Source: Serpula lacrymans var. lacrymans S7.9
Taxonomy: Eukaryota > Basidiomycota > Agaricomycetes > Boletales > Serpulaceae
Direction of reading: 5' to 3'
Assembly: GCF_000218685.1 (NCBI RefSeq)
Contig: NW_006763306.1
Span: 182,835 to 246,834, forward strand
Length of the DNA stretch: 64,000 nt
The position numbers and the translations under genes are program-made. Under the pieces are notes generated by a model. It saw nothing but the letters and a program-made list of their open reading frames with translations. It did not search any database and had not been told where the DNA came from. Numbering within the stretch: position 1 is the stretch's first letter; every line of letters starts with the position of its first letter. Below are positions 35,647-46,889 of the stretch, one piece after another.

Positions 35647-38600
35647 TCACAACGGTATATTCTCCTTCTGTCCCAGCATCTCCTTCACAGGGCTCCCAGC
35701 CCGCCTACCAATAAACCCAATCGCTTTCGACGGCTTGGGTTTAACTACATCCGTCATCTCGAAACTCATGTCCTCAATCACGCTCCATTCATCTTCTGGC
35801 ATTTGCTCAAGCAAACTAGGCTGTGCCTTGGCTCGACTCAGCAAGTCTATTCGGACCGGCGAATATTCATCCTCTTCGGCAATTGCCACATTCAAGTTAC
35901 TGACTCGGCTCTGCTGGCGTTCAGCAAAGGCTGTGGTGGCACCTCCAGGCGTTGGCTTTGGCAGTCTCACCTTTGACACGGGTGAGACGCTACCTCCGCC
36001 GAGTCCTAGTGCATCAAATTTGCTAACAAAAGCAGCAAGCGCTCGCCGTTCCTCTTCAAGCTTCATCCTCAGCTATTTGCAAGTCAGCGACCGAGCGCAA
36101 TGAATAGAGAACCATTCTTACCTTTTTCTCCTTCTCCACCTGCTTGACCAACTCTGCAGCCCACACCTCCTTCTCCTCGCGTTTCTTCGTCTCCACTTCC
36201 AACTTTTCCATCCACTCCCTTTCCACATCTTCCCGCACAGCCCTTAAAGGCTCGCCAAGGTTGTCCTCGTAACCCCTCACCACTATTTCTAGCTCCCGTA
36301 TCGTTTTGCTTTGCTCACCAATAAGCTTGTCCTTCTCAGATTCCGGAGCATCAGGAGGCAGCTCGGGTCGGGCGAGTAACGTTGCTTCTAAAGAAAGTAT
36401 TTGAGTGGCTTGCGATTCCAGCTGCCTGTGAGCAGCCAAAAGCTCTTGCTGCAGCTGTAACACGGCGTTAGCGTCTCCTAAGATACATATACTACACGTA
36501 ACATACCTGGTATGGAGACATATCGAAGTCGACTTTCGAAGGACTTGCTGGCCTCGATTCATCACCCTTAGTTTCGTCCACCGTTTGACTTGTTAAAATC
36601 AACTTGGTCAGTTGTTGAATGCGTGAGTTGAGATCCTTCATCGCTTTGGACTCGTCCAGTTGCTATAATTCACATACAATCAGTCATGGCCTAGCATTTA
36701 GATATAGGTGGCATACCTCACGAGCTGAAAGTCTCCTATTCCGGACAGGAGCCTCTGCTTCTCTTTCAGATAATTTATTCTTCAAGTCTTCGATTTCTTT
36801 TCTATACCGTTCGATGAGTGCATCCGTATCCAGCACTTCCTTCTTCTTTGCATTCAACTACAAAAAACGCGAATGAGCTTATTCTCAACAAACACATGAG
36901 GCATAACTTACTTGAACCTTTTTAATTCTTTGTGCAAACAGCAATGTGCTAGTACTCTCTGTCACTGCATTAGGATCGGGGTTTATAGTACATATCACGG
37001 AGATGCGCGCATTTCCTGACAGAGAAGGTTGCAACATGCGCGTGAGCTTCGAATTACGATAAGGAACATGGTCACTGCGGGCGCTGTCAGATAGCATAGC
37101 ATTGACTATAAGACTACCAACTTCTTGTTTTTGGCAGCATTCTCTGCCAATGTTCCAATGACGCTCCCGAGGGTGAGCAGACTGCATGCGGCTTGTTAGC
37201 TTATTTCGGAGAATAGGTGACAGAACATACCTTGTATTGATATACTTCCCTTCTCTCGTCCTCTCCTTATCTGAGGTAGCCTTCTCGGAACCAGCAAGAT
37301 CTATCAAGCTCTATAAAGTGAAATTAGTCCTTTTGTTCCTTCCGAGTCGGTACCACACGTACCAGCACAGATGTCTGCACACTTTTCCCTCCTCTGGCCT
37401 GCAACCGTGGTCCTCCAGGCGTTGGCGGTCTAAAACCTGGTGTCTGCCTCCCACTCGGTGCACTTTCACCCTCGTCTCCACCCCTCTCCCTACTCTCAAT
37501 TACTAATCTGAATACGCTATGACTTCGACTACTCCTCTCGTTCCAATCCGTGCTTGCTGTTCTCCTGTTCCCTTCACCACGCTCCAACACCTCCTTTACG
37601 CTCTTTAGGCTCGTCACAACCTCTTCTCGGAGAGGTAGCATTATCCCATTTCCATGAATTTGCACGGGTTGAGCGGCACTCGACGATGGTGACGCGAGAA
37701 GGTCATAGATAGTCTCATTATATATCTCAATATACGAGCACCGCAGGAGGTATTCTCGCGTTGACGTTCTTCGGATATATGCGAACACGTCTTTCATCGC
37801 ACGGGGTATAATTCCTGGTTGTTCTTCACTACCGGACTAGCTGAAGTTTCAACAAGAGCTTATGATACCAAGTGAAATTAAACAGACGGACCAGAGTAAA
37901 TGTCTTTCCACTAGCCGTTTGACCATAAGCAAAAATGACCGAGTTATACCCATCCATTGCAGCGCAGACATGACTGCGTGCTACTGCGTTGTAGATAGGC
38001 TTGTTTTCAGATCCAGTCAACACTTCATCGAAGTGAAATTCTTGCGGCGGCGTTGCCGTCGACTTCGCATACTGAGGTTGCAGTTTGACACTTCGATTCA
38101 TGGTTGCTGAGCGATCCCAAGCAGAATGTGAGTTTGTAGGGCGGATTCTATGGGTTAAATTCAGGTCAGTTTCAGAGAACATTTGACTATCTACATTAAA
38201 ACCCGTCTACCTGACGGACACCAAGACTTTGTCTTCCCTTCCATAGTCGTTTAATAGTGATTCGTCCACCTCTCCCGATACGTCACCGGGTTCAACGGTC
38301 TGATAATCGATCAAGACCTCTTCTGGATCAACCCTGCTAACGTCCATCTCACTCGAAGCAATGAACATCGGACTCTCGGCACCACCTCGTCGAGGTGTAC
38401 CGGGTGTCTTTGGGCGATTACCATCAAGGGCTGATTTCTTCGGAGGTGATCCTGGTATTCCTGAAAGTGCTGATTTGGGTTTTGCAGCAGTCCTCAGACG
38501 TGACTCTGAGGATACTGTTGCCTTGAATTTCTTGATTGAATTAAGTGCACTGGGTGTGGTTGCTCGAGGAAGTTCAGATGCTGAAGATAGAGGTCGCTTT

Positions 38601-38656
38601 GGAGTGAACGGCACAGAGCGAGTAAGCTTCGTCGTTGATGAGCTTGAAGATGTCAT
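35647..38656 (-). CDS. Kinesin-7 family motor (CENP-E/Kip2-like)
   Basis: ATP-driven microtubule motor. Ten exons on the minus strand (38656-38211, 38147-37892, 37836-37363, 37310-37231, 37181-37122, 37083-36912, 36857-36717, 36662-36507, 36454-36122, 36072-35647) join in phase to 847 aa. The N-terminal 145 residues are Ser/Pro/Lys-rich. The motor spans about 148-496 with P-loop GQTASGKT (223-230), PGIIPRAMKDVF (kinesin-7-like), switch I WNERSSRSHSV, switch II LIDLAGSE (about 393-401), and VPYRNSKLTRMLQPSLSGNA. Coiled coil runs about 497-710 and a polar tail follows. All exons are open with good splice sites. The ATG at 38656 is inferred; an in-frame upstream Met exists. It is probably not part of the metabolite cluster. 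Confidence 0.93.
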
Positions 38657-39130
38657 GTCACTGTTGGTAGATGGCAAACACCAGGTTAGGTGAGCTTGCC
38701 TTTGTCCTTGTCGTCTGCAAGCGTAATTTAGAAAAACAACCCTGGGAAACTTCAATTACCCATATATGCGAGCACGCGTCCGGGTCACGTGACGAAGGAA
38801 ACGCGTAGATCACCTGATGGGATGTAATAACATTCACGCGCTGTCCCCAACTCCATAAGGAGGAGGGTCTCATAGTCTCCAGTAGCTTACCTAATCACAA
38901 AATATGAGAATGATAATTTGTGTGTATAAGGTCTGCTTCATAGTAAGAGCTCGTATGGGAACTCAATTTTCAAAAAATATTGGTTTTTCCAACTTTTCAG
39001 CCACATGATGTTGGGGAGCCGTCAGAGCAGGCCATACTCTTTTTGGGAGTACAGTTTGATGGCATGAGGGGAACAATATATATGTTGTCCAATGGTCAAC
39101 ACTTCTTCTTCAACTGTCCTCATGCCCCGA
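38657..39130. other. Kinesin 5' flank
   Basis: Upstream region of the kinesin gene followed by low-complexity AT-rich sequence leading into transposon remnants. No gene was seen. Confidence 0.4.
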
Positions 39131-40122
39131 ATGAAACGAAAATATGGTGTAGGACATACCCTGGACCACGTCCCTCCTGGAAAACAACCACGACGATCCC
39201 TCAGAATGAGCAAAAGTCAGAAATCTAACAACCAAGAAGTAAAAGATGAAGGAGAGAGTGTCAGTCAGAGCAGTAGTGGCAATGTCATTTGGACCAAGGT
39301 CAAAACTACAGCCCTTTTCAGCTACATCAAGAAACATTGCGCACAAGGAGGGGATGGCCTCAACTTTAGGAGGGCATTTGGCCAGGAGTGGCAGCTGACA
39401 TTGTGCCTCTCCTTGCGAAAGGACCAGCAAAAAGTGCTACTTGTTGTGGTCCAAAATGGGGCAGGGTTTGTAGATGTATATTGTACCCCACTGTACACTA
39501 TTTGCTAACAAAAATCATGTGTTAATGTAGCTCCATACCAAATACAATGAAATTAGTGCAATTGCAAACTTATCTGGTGTACCGTGGGACAGCAAACTAG
39601 GGCTGAATATACTTGATAAAAGTGAAGTGGTTTGTGCAGAAATTGTTGAGGCATGTACCTGGTTTTTACGTGCATGGGGAGGAGTCCGAATCAGCATCAA
39701 TATGTAGAAAAATCCGGGAGCAAAAGCATACAAGAGGGAGGGGTGGGTGCATTATAGCACTATGCAGGAGCTGCTGGGGGGTCAGCATGCCAAGGTCTTG
39801 AATGCCTTTTGCACCCCTAGAGTACCCCAAGTGCCAAAAGTAAAAGTGCCGAAGATGTCCACATCCACCACCCAGGTATCTACTCTGCCTGTTTCTGCTA
39901 CCACAAATTCTACCACATCTATTGCGCCTGCACCTGCTGCACCCGCAGCGCCTACTGTCTCTCATGCAGTGCCTGCTGTTGTGGCTGCTGCACCTGCCAT
40001 CCCTTGTGTAGCTGTGTCTGACATAGCCGCAAAGGATCCTCCTGGTCACATCAACAACTGGCTTGGTGGCCTTCCCTCCCCGACTTCTGCTGTGCTTCCT
40101 CCCATGAGTTTGACCACTTCAG
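39131..40122 (+). pseudogene. Myb/SANT-like transposon-associated gene, broken
   Basis: A basic N-terminus (KRKYG, PGKQPRRSLRMSKSQK) leads to VIWTKVKTTALFSYIKKH, then GGDGLNFRRAFGQEWQ. This is the Trp-start helical pattern of the Myb/SANT-like domain found beside PIF/Harbinger and related fungal transposases. A shifted frame continues with LHTKYNEISAIANLSGVPWD (39530-39600). The frame from 39747 gives HYSTMQELLGGQHAKVLNAF and an Ala/Pro/Thr-rich tail. The tail ends abruptly at the CATCAGG terminus of a Plavaka element at 40123. Frame changes and the insertion make it a pseudogene. Confidence 0.5.
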
Positions 40123-40157
40123 CATCAGGAAAAACTCTTTTGTTATGTAGTGCTATA
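40123..40157. repeat. Left terminus of a Plavaka-type element
   Basis: CATCAGGAAAAACTC and the following bases through GTGCTATA match the start of the 794-bp element at 29104. The match resumes at 49886 (TATAGCCACCAC), so 40158-49885 is an insertion. Confidence 0.75.
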
Positions 40158-40894
40158 CAGTGTACTACCAGTCCTTTTCACACAATGGTTCCTTTTTGCA
40201 GTCGTGCTAAAACTTGTTTGATTTTCAGTATTTGCCTGTGGCATTGTGTACATATGTTCAGAGGCCCTTTGGCCATAGTTCTACCATGTTTGAGCAAAAT
40301 CTGCACTGTGAGTGAAGCTGGCCATGCTGATCATTGTACATATATTACAGTGTGAAGCAACTTTACATTGTAGTCCCAAGCAATTATCTGCCCAGTAATA
40401 CCTATGTAATTGGTGTCTCTACAACCACAGCATATTCCCGCATAAATTTGCTCTCCATACACAATGGACTGGAGAAAATCTCCGTGCTCCAGAGGGCATT
40501 TGGTGATTATCAGGCAGAAATGCGGGGTCAAGCGTGACAGAGTGTGACAGGGCACGTGTTTGGTGAACGCATCGTGAAGTTTCTATTCTTAACGCAAGGA
40601 GACAACAGTCTTTGGCGTTTGCTTGAAGGACAAACAACAATGTATGATATTTGATGTATGAGTAATCAACAATGGAATGTAATCAAATATTAATAAAGCA
40701 GAATAACTATGTGAAACGAAAGGATGGGTGGCGGCCGAAGGCTGCCCTCCCTAAACAGTTGTAGACGCTGACCTGTTATATAGAATTAAAATGGGAGTGA
40801 GTGAGCTGCATACCCAAGAAGGTAGGAGAGAGGACGCAAAAGCTCGATTGCTCCCAGTGATTAGGAGTCGTGACTAGGTGAAATTCTTTTGCTT

Positions 40895-42647
40895 ACCTTG
40901 ACGGCAATAAAGGGTTATTAATGGGTGCTTCTTGTGAGGTTAAATGTACAAAAGCTGCATGTAAAGACGGTTTGTCTTGAATATATGGCGCAAGGATTTG
41001 TGCGTAACGTCTCAAATAAATCAGGAACGCATTACTCTTCCATCTCCCCTTGGCTTTCATCACTTCGAAGGGAACTCCTCTCAGGAGGTATTCAAGTGTG
41101 GCTCCGATGCGAAGGCTATGGCCTGAGAAGTGAGGGAGGTTTTGAGCCTTTGTTGTGCAATTAAGTTTGTCAACAAATGTGTTTCTGGTTAGAGGGCAAC
41201 ATTTTAACGAGTTGTGTCAGGGCCAACGATATGCGAATACGTGGTCGGAAGAATCGGGATTGTTAATTTTAATGTGGTTGAGCCACCCTTCCTCGGGATC
41301 ACTAAGTCCCTGCTGTGTCACCCATGAAACCGACATGGGTTCTTTTTCTGTTTTGGTAATGGGAAGAATAAATGCTTTGACTCTAAAACCGTTCCTGTTG
41401 GTTACTTCTGAGACTCCGTCTATGGTTGCGTGTCGATTGCTGTCAAATTGGTTTATGGAGGGAATAGTGAACTCGCCCAGGCGAGAGGCTGTATAAAATG
41501 TTGTGGTCAAGCAAGCAAAAAATGCTGCGTCTAGTGGTTTGGTTAGGTCTAACACTTTTCGTACTTCGCATATGTGTTCTATTGTGAATGGTTGATGGGG
41601 AGCGCGTTTGGATGATATTGGAGTTAGTGTTACGGACACTGTCAATAGCGCCAAAATCTCGGGCTCATTTATGATCCATGGTGAGCCATGTAGGATGTGC
41701 CAGGCGCGCACTCCATAAACATAGTTACAAATTGTTTTACCAGAGTACAATCCCGCCATTGTGGCTATGAAGGAAGCTAAAGTGATGGATTTCACTGGTG
41801 CGTGTTCCGCTTCTGAAATGTTTCTCGCATTGCAAAATGCATGAAAAGCTAATAATCCTGAACCGTAAACTTTCCTTGTCAAGGAAGCCCACGCATTTAC
41901 AATTACAGCGGTTATTTTCTCGAGGTCATTGGGGGTAAGATATGAGATGTTGGTGGGGTCCGAGTTTATGCGGGATGCGGGTGGAGTCCATAGTAGAAGG
42001 CGATCTTGGACGGGGCATTCTGGACGAAGGGGATGAGATTGTTGGGGAAGATGTGTATGTGTGTTGTTGTGAGAAGTGAGGATGCGATGAGATGGGGAGA
42101 TGGATTGTGAGGTCGGTAAATTATGATTGGCTGGGGGAAGTGAACAGATTGGGGTAGAAGATGGGGTGTTGTTGTATTCGCTCCTTGGTGCCTGGAGGGA
42201 AAGTTCCAGGGCCACACACTTTTGGCGGGTTGTGGATGTCATTTTGGATCTCAAAAGGAATGTTGATGTGAGGGAGTAATTGTGATGAGCTGGGGTATAT
42301 TCCTTGGGAGGGGCCGTCTGCTGGATTGAGTTTTGTATTGATGTATTCCGTGTGGATGACACATTGGTATGGTTCTGTGAATTCAAGAATGTGTCGGAAT
42401 ACTTTGTTAGTTTGTTTGTTTCGACTATGTCCCTTGGGCCAGGCCTCAATGACACCTTTGTTGTCCCCGTAAATGTGAACATGAGTTCGTCGGGGAAGGA
42501 TGGGGATGATGATTTGAATCGCAAATTCGAAGGCAATGGCTTTGGCCCAGCCAATGTCTCTCCCTGGTGTTTTCCACGCCGGATTGAGTTTCCATGCACG
42601 CTAGTGGGGTCCAATGACAACTCCAATGCCAACTCCTGAGCTTGCAT
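40895..42647 (-). pseudogene. DIRS RNase H end and tyrosine recombinase
   Basis: The frame 42647-41217 begins in the RNase H region (its GDNKG motif is in another frame near 42460) and continues into a recombinase core. TASRLGEFTIP supplies the first catalytic Arg. After one in-frame TGA at 41217-41219 the frame resumes to about 40895 with FSGHSLRIGATLEYLLRG (HxxR), KGRWKSNAF and YLRRYAQ (Tyr nucleophile). All four recombinase landmarks are visible. The TGA stands where an Arg is plausible. A frameshift near 42460-42640 separates RNase H from the recombinase. Confidence 0.8.
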
Positions 42648-42707
42648 CGCAGAAAATTTGGAGGTCGAGGATTGGTTGGGGTGCTGGGATGTGTCTCCAA
42701 GGATTTT

Positions 42708-44372
42708 CTATGGATAATTGGTGTTTCCACCAAAGAATGTCGTGGGGAGTGGACAGTCCCTTGGTGGGATGCGTGGCTTAAATGGTTGGTCATGGAAGAC
42801 TCCCGTGAATGCCTCGAGGTTGGTTAGGTATGCTCGACCTCGTGTAATGACTAATGCCACATGTTGTAACTTTCCCAGGATTGACTGAGTCTCCTTGAGG
42901 GTGTGTCTGGTGTTAGTGAGCCAGTTGTCAATGGCCGCTAAATATTTTTGGCGTTTTTTGGTAGGTATGGATACTGTTTGTTGTGCTATGTTCCATGAAA
43001 AACCTATGAAGAGGAATTTGTTACTAAAAGGTGTATCTTTGGAAGTTTCCCAAGGATTTCCTAGGATTTCCGACAACCAATTAATGTCATCAAAGTTGTA
43101 GGAGAAGTTCTTGTCGATTTCGCTTTGCGGGTATGAGATTGAGTGGTCAATGATTGGAAAACGCATGTCTTCATCAAATTCTTCGTGTGAACCATTTGGG
43201 AGGAGTTCTCCTGTGTAAGAGAATCATCCACCGTTGACCTGCCTGCCTCCGTTCTTTTTTATCATGTGATAACAGTTCAAATGCATGTCATTGTACCTAT
43301 GTAAGTATTTAACAGGGATACGCATGAAGATATGGTCGTCTACCCATTTTGCTATGGGACCGATACCATTTGCGCGGAATATATCTGCTCCGGCATTGCC
43401 AATGATTCCATAGAGGCCCGCCGACAAGGCGAGGCCAAAACAAGTTGAAGTGTCAATTGCAAAAGCGTCATCACCTGGTAATTGTACAACTAAACCTGGC
43501 CATTGTGATGGCTTTATGGGTATAGTTTGATATGCCTCCGCTACATCTTGTAATGCCGCTTGAGAATTTGGTGGTAGGTGTGATAATAATTGTGCAAAAA
43601 TGGAGAAGGTACTCCATGTTGAAGGGAATTTGTCGGAGTCGATGGATGAGTTGATGGATGATGTTTCCCCCGCCGGTGAGTGTGGGAATGATAAATTCTG
43701 AATGATCCTGAATTTTTCGGGTTTCCCGGATTTTGGGATCAAGGAAAGGGGTGATGATTGAAAATGACCTACGGCTGATTCTACTTCTTGTTTGGTCATG
43801 GGTCCAATGTATCTGCCTTTGGCAAATTTGCTCGCAATTAATTGGGTAAAAGTGTGTAACTGTTTATCCACAGTAATATTATTTCGTGGTGCGAAGGTTT
43901 TTGAGATTGGGGGAATATGTGCGTCAAAACCGTGTATTAGAGAGTGTGGTAAGTCTGTGGATTGTAGTGCTTCCGTCCAAGCTGCTGCATTATATGGTGT
44001 TAAAGGAGTCGCTCTTCTGTCTGAGAGGACACGCATGAGCTCCATGCTCATGACTTGCACAACCTGAGCATTCGTGTTTGTCAGGGTGATTGTTGTTTTT
44101 ACATCCCGTGACTCGCTGCCAGTCTGTGCAGATTTCTCTCCCTTCGGGATTGATGATTCAACCTTTGTTGTTGCGAGAACATTGTGCTGGTGTTCCTTTC
44201 CATGTGACGTCTGCGTTGCAGGAGGGATAGTTGTGTTGGTAGGTACCCAAACAAATGGCGCATACGGGGTTGTGCTTTTTGACGGTAGCCGCACGTGTCT
44301 GCCTTTTATAATCTCTGGATTCCCCATTATCTGGGTACTCTTTCTTACAAAAGGAAGAAGAATCCTCTCCAT
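42708..44372 (-). pseudogene. DIRS reverse transcriptase
   Basis: Frames 44372-43224 and 43166-42708 together form the RT and the start of RNase H. Landmarks are SKFAKGRYIGPMTKQEVE, PLSLIPKSGKPEKFRIIQNL (RT motif 1-2), QDVAEAYQTIPIKPSQWPGL, FGLALSAGLYG, and KWVDDHIF with the catalytic Asp pair (VDD box). The second frame gives FLFIGFSWNIAQQTVSIP (connection) and LGKLQHVALVITRGRAYL. A short break near 43170-43220 disrupts the frame. Confidence 0.8.
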
Positions 44373-44472
44373 ATTTCGTAGTTGGGCGTGTGTAGGGTTT
44401 GTAGTTGCGTCTCTGATCGCCAGTGTTATTGTATTCTATTCTTTTACTGGGATGTGATTGACTCAATGACAC
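44073..44472 (-). pseudogene. DIRS gag, Cys-rich C-terminal part
   Basis: Reads PVCAICLGTYQHNYPSC and, in a neighbouring frame near 44075, CSGCASHEHGAHACPL, the Cys/His clusters typical of agaricomycete DIRS gag. It is separated from the N-terminal part by the inserted Gypsy LTR pair. Confidence 0.65.
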
Positions 44473-44719
44473 AAGTCTCGCTTGGATCTAGTTTTATGTG
44501 GAATGAAAGAGCACGCGAATTGATTGTTTTTGATGTGAAGGTTAATGTAGTCACAAGTTCCACAATGGGTGTGAGATTTGTAGGTAATGCAGTCGTGGTG
44601 TGTGGAAGAAAATAAGAGGGCTATAATTGCACGCAACACAAGGCGGTAACACGCAGTGATTTTGGTTGTGATGGGTTTCAATGTAGAGTTGAGGGATGCC
44701 ATGCAAACGCAACGCACGC

Positions 44720-46529
44720 TGTCATGCACCAAAGTTGATTGGTAGCATGGACAGGTGTCAATAACGAAGTGAATATTCAAAAAGACTCGCCTTTGCGCCA
44801 CACAGGCACAATGCCACGTGGAATAGTAATTAATATTGCCTGTTTCGAACTTGTGGCTGATCAGCACCACCTCTATTAGGCAATCTAGTCATGCTCACCT
44901 TTGCTTTTCCATTCGGTACTTTCCGCATCTCGGCATTTCGGCAAATTTTTGCGTCGCCACTGGCTACACATTGCATTGCGCCCTCGCTTTTGTCGTTTCC
45001 CTTACTCCCCTTCCTTTGCCTAGCCCCACCATGGGCCCCTTCCTCTCCTTTTTATTCTCACCCGACGGTCGTTTCTGGGTCCCCATTTTAGTTCACCTCC
45101 TCGTCACCTCCACCCTCCTCCTCCTCATCTTCTTTGCACCCCCACCATTTCTGATGTCACCACTTCCTATCCGCTTCCGTCGCCGATCCGTTGACTACCA
45201 CGTGCCACTGCTGATATCAGCAAAGCCCCGGCGGCCGGTCCAAATAGGGCAACAGGTCCATCTTCATGACGTCGATCTGCCATCATATACTATCAAAACA
45301 TTGGTCGCTCGTCTTGCCTGGTTGGAGCGTGGGTGGGTAGTTTTTGAGCTGGAGAAGGTTCATCCCCTTGCGTCGCCCATGTTCATCGCTGTCCCATTCA
45401 CTTGGGTACACTTATCTTTTGTCCATCGTCTTCGCTATAGCTACACCTACCACATGCTGCCTGGGACTCACTTGTTCTAAATTGGAACCACTCCCCTCCC
45501 TCCCTCGTTTGATCAGGTGGTCCAATATAACCAGACCATTGGTAAGGCCATGGAACCATCAGATTTGGACTAGGTGGTGGACCGGTGGCTCCAGTTTCTT
45601 TTTTTCAGCAGAACATTCATTTACAGTGCAATTATTTTTGATTTTTGAATCATTTTTATGGACACATATTTTTTTAGAATGTCTGACTGACAATAAAGGA
45701 ACTGTGTTGATACTGATAGTGTTTTGCCTTGCTCTTTTTTTACTGCATCTTCCCATGACATCATGATTTTCCTGCTCTCCTTTTGCTATTGGACTTTACT
45801 TTATGGCTGTACAAACCTGTGATATTACTCACAGCATTTATTGTTCTATCCCTTTCTTTTCCTTTTTTGACAATCTTATCCTGTACTACCTACACAGGAT
45901 TTGTCAGCATACATTCCTTCCTTCATGTTCTTTCTCATTCTTTTTGCACAGCTATACTGTGCATAGCCTACTTTTCTTTCACTATATAAACCCCTGTATT
46001 TTACCTTGTAAAACAACAAGAACTCCAATCCAGACTTCTTCTCTAATCTCAAGTTCACTACTCTCTGCTACTTGTGATCCAGTGTGGTCACAACACTTCC
46101 CACTGCTACCACTGTTAATTTCTGTCATCGTCACTTGCCACTTTTGAAGTCATTGTTATCCCTTTCGATTAGAGTCCTTCTGAGCACTACAGTTTGTGCA
46201 TCAGGAGCCTGCTATCACTGGGAACCTTGTCACCTTGTCATCCTCATCGTTCTCAAACCTACCTTGTGCTACAATTAGCAAGGTAGTGCTCATCTATACT
46301 CGTCACTAAGCCCCTATCTTCTATAAATTCAACTATCCCTCCTCCTCAAAACCCACACTCATACACCTCTGGGTTTTACTTTGAAGGATCTTTATACGTA
46401 CCACCCCACGAACAACCAGACCACTCCACTGTTCTAGGAGGCAAAGCCCATAAACAAGTTCCGTGGAATCTGGGAGGATTGTGTATTAGTTTGTTTTTGT
46501 GTGTGGTTTTCTAACAGCAGTTCTCATCA
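44720..46529 (+). repeat. Gypsy LTR copy A (about 1.8 kb)
   Basis: Starts TGTCATGCACC and ends near ATCA. It is nearly identical, in inverted orientation, to 46890-48678, and more distantly related to 57072-58862, which stands directly before a Gypsy gag gene and so identifies the repeat as an LTR. It carries the 214-codon frame 44836-45480. Confidence 0.75.
44836..45480 (+). CDS. Uncharacterised ORF inside the Gypsy LTR, one membrane segment
   Basis: 214 codons entirely within LTR copy A. A hydrophobic segment lies at about residues 80-101, just after a second in-frame Met (66). A basic stretch (PIRFRRRSVDYHV) and a folded-looking C-terminal part (QQVHLHDVDLPSYTIKTLVA, WVVFELEKVHPLASP) follow. 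The copy in LTR B differs at four residues only (3, 4, 32 and 39). In LTR C it is broken by a frameshift after about 150 residues. No homologue comes to mind. It may be chance coding in a long LTR; openness in A and B is weak evidence because they are so similar. Confidence 0.35.
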   Translation: MPVSNLWLISTTSIRQSSHAHLCFSIRYFPHLGISANFCVATGYTLHCALAFVVSLTPLPLPSPTMGPFLSFLFSPDGRFWVPILVHLLVTSTLLLLIFFAPPPFLMSPLPIRFRRRSVDYHVPLLISAKPRRPVQIGQQVHLHDVDLPSYTIKTLVARLAWLERGWVVFELEKVHPLASPMFIAVPFTWVHLSFVHRLRYSYTYHMLPGTHLF

Positions 46530-46560
46530 TATCACATAGATAAAGGATGCAGGGCGAATC

Positions 46561-46801
46561 NNNNNNNNNNNNNNNNNNNNNNNNNNNNNNNNNNNNNNNN
46601 NNNNNNNNNNNNNNNNNNNNNNNNNNNNNNNNNNNNNNNNNNNNNNNNNNNNNNNNNNNNNNNNNNNNNNNNNNNNNNNNNNNNNNNNNNNNNNNNNNNN
46701 NNNNNNNNNNNNNNNNNNNNNNNNNNNNNNNNNNNNNNNNNNNNNNNNNNNNNNNNNNNNNNNNNNNNNNNNNNNNNNNNNNNNNNNNNNNNNNNNNNNN
46801 N
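46561..46801. other. Assembly gap, 241 N
   Basis: Unresolved bases at the centre of an inverted pair of nearly identical LTRs, a typical place for assembly failure. True length and content are unknown. Confidence 1.
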
Positions 46802-46889
46802 AATTTTGTGGTGTATGGTAGCTGGTCGATTATTGTTAATGTCTTAAAATGTCCCAGACTTTTGCGCCAAGCGTAGAAGATGTGAATTG

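Noticed and set aside
35647..38656. Kinesin as part of the metabolite cluster
   Set aside because: It is separated by 10 kb of transposons and is a typical cytoskeletal gene.
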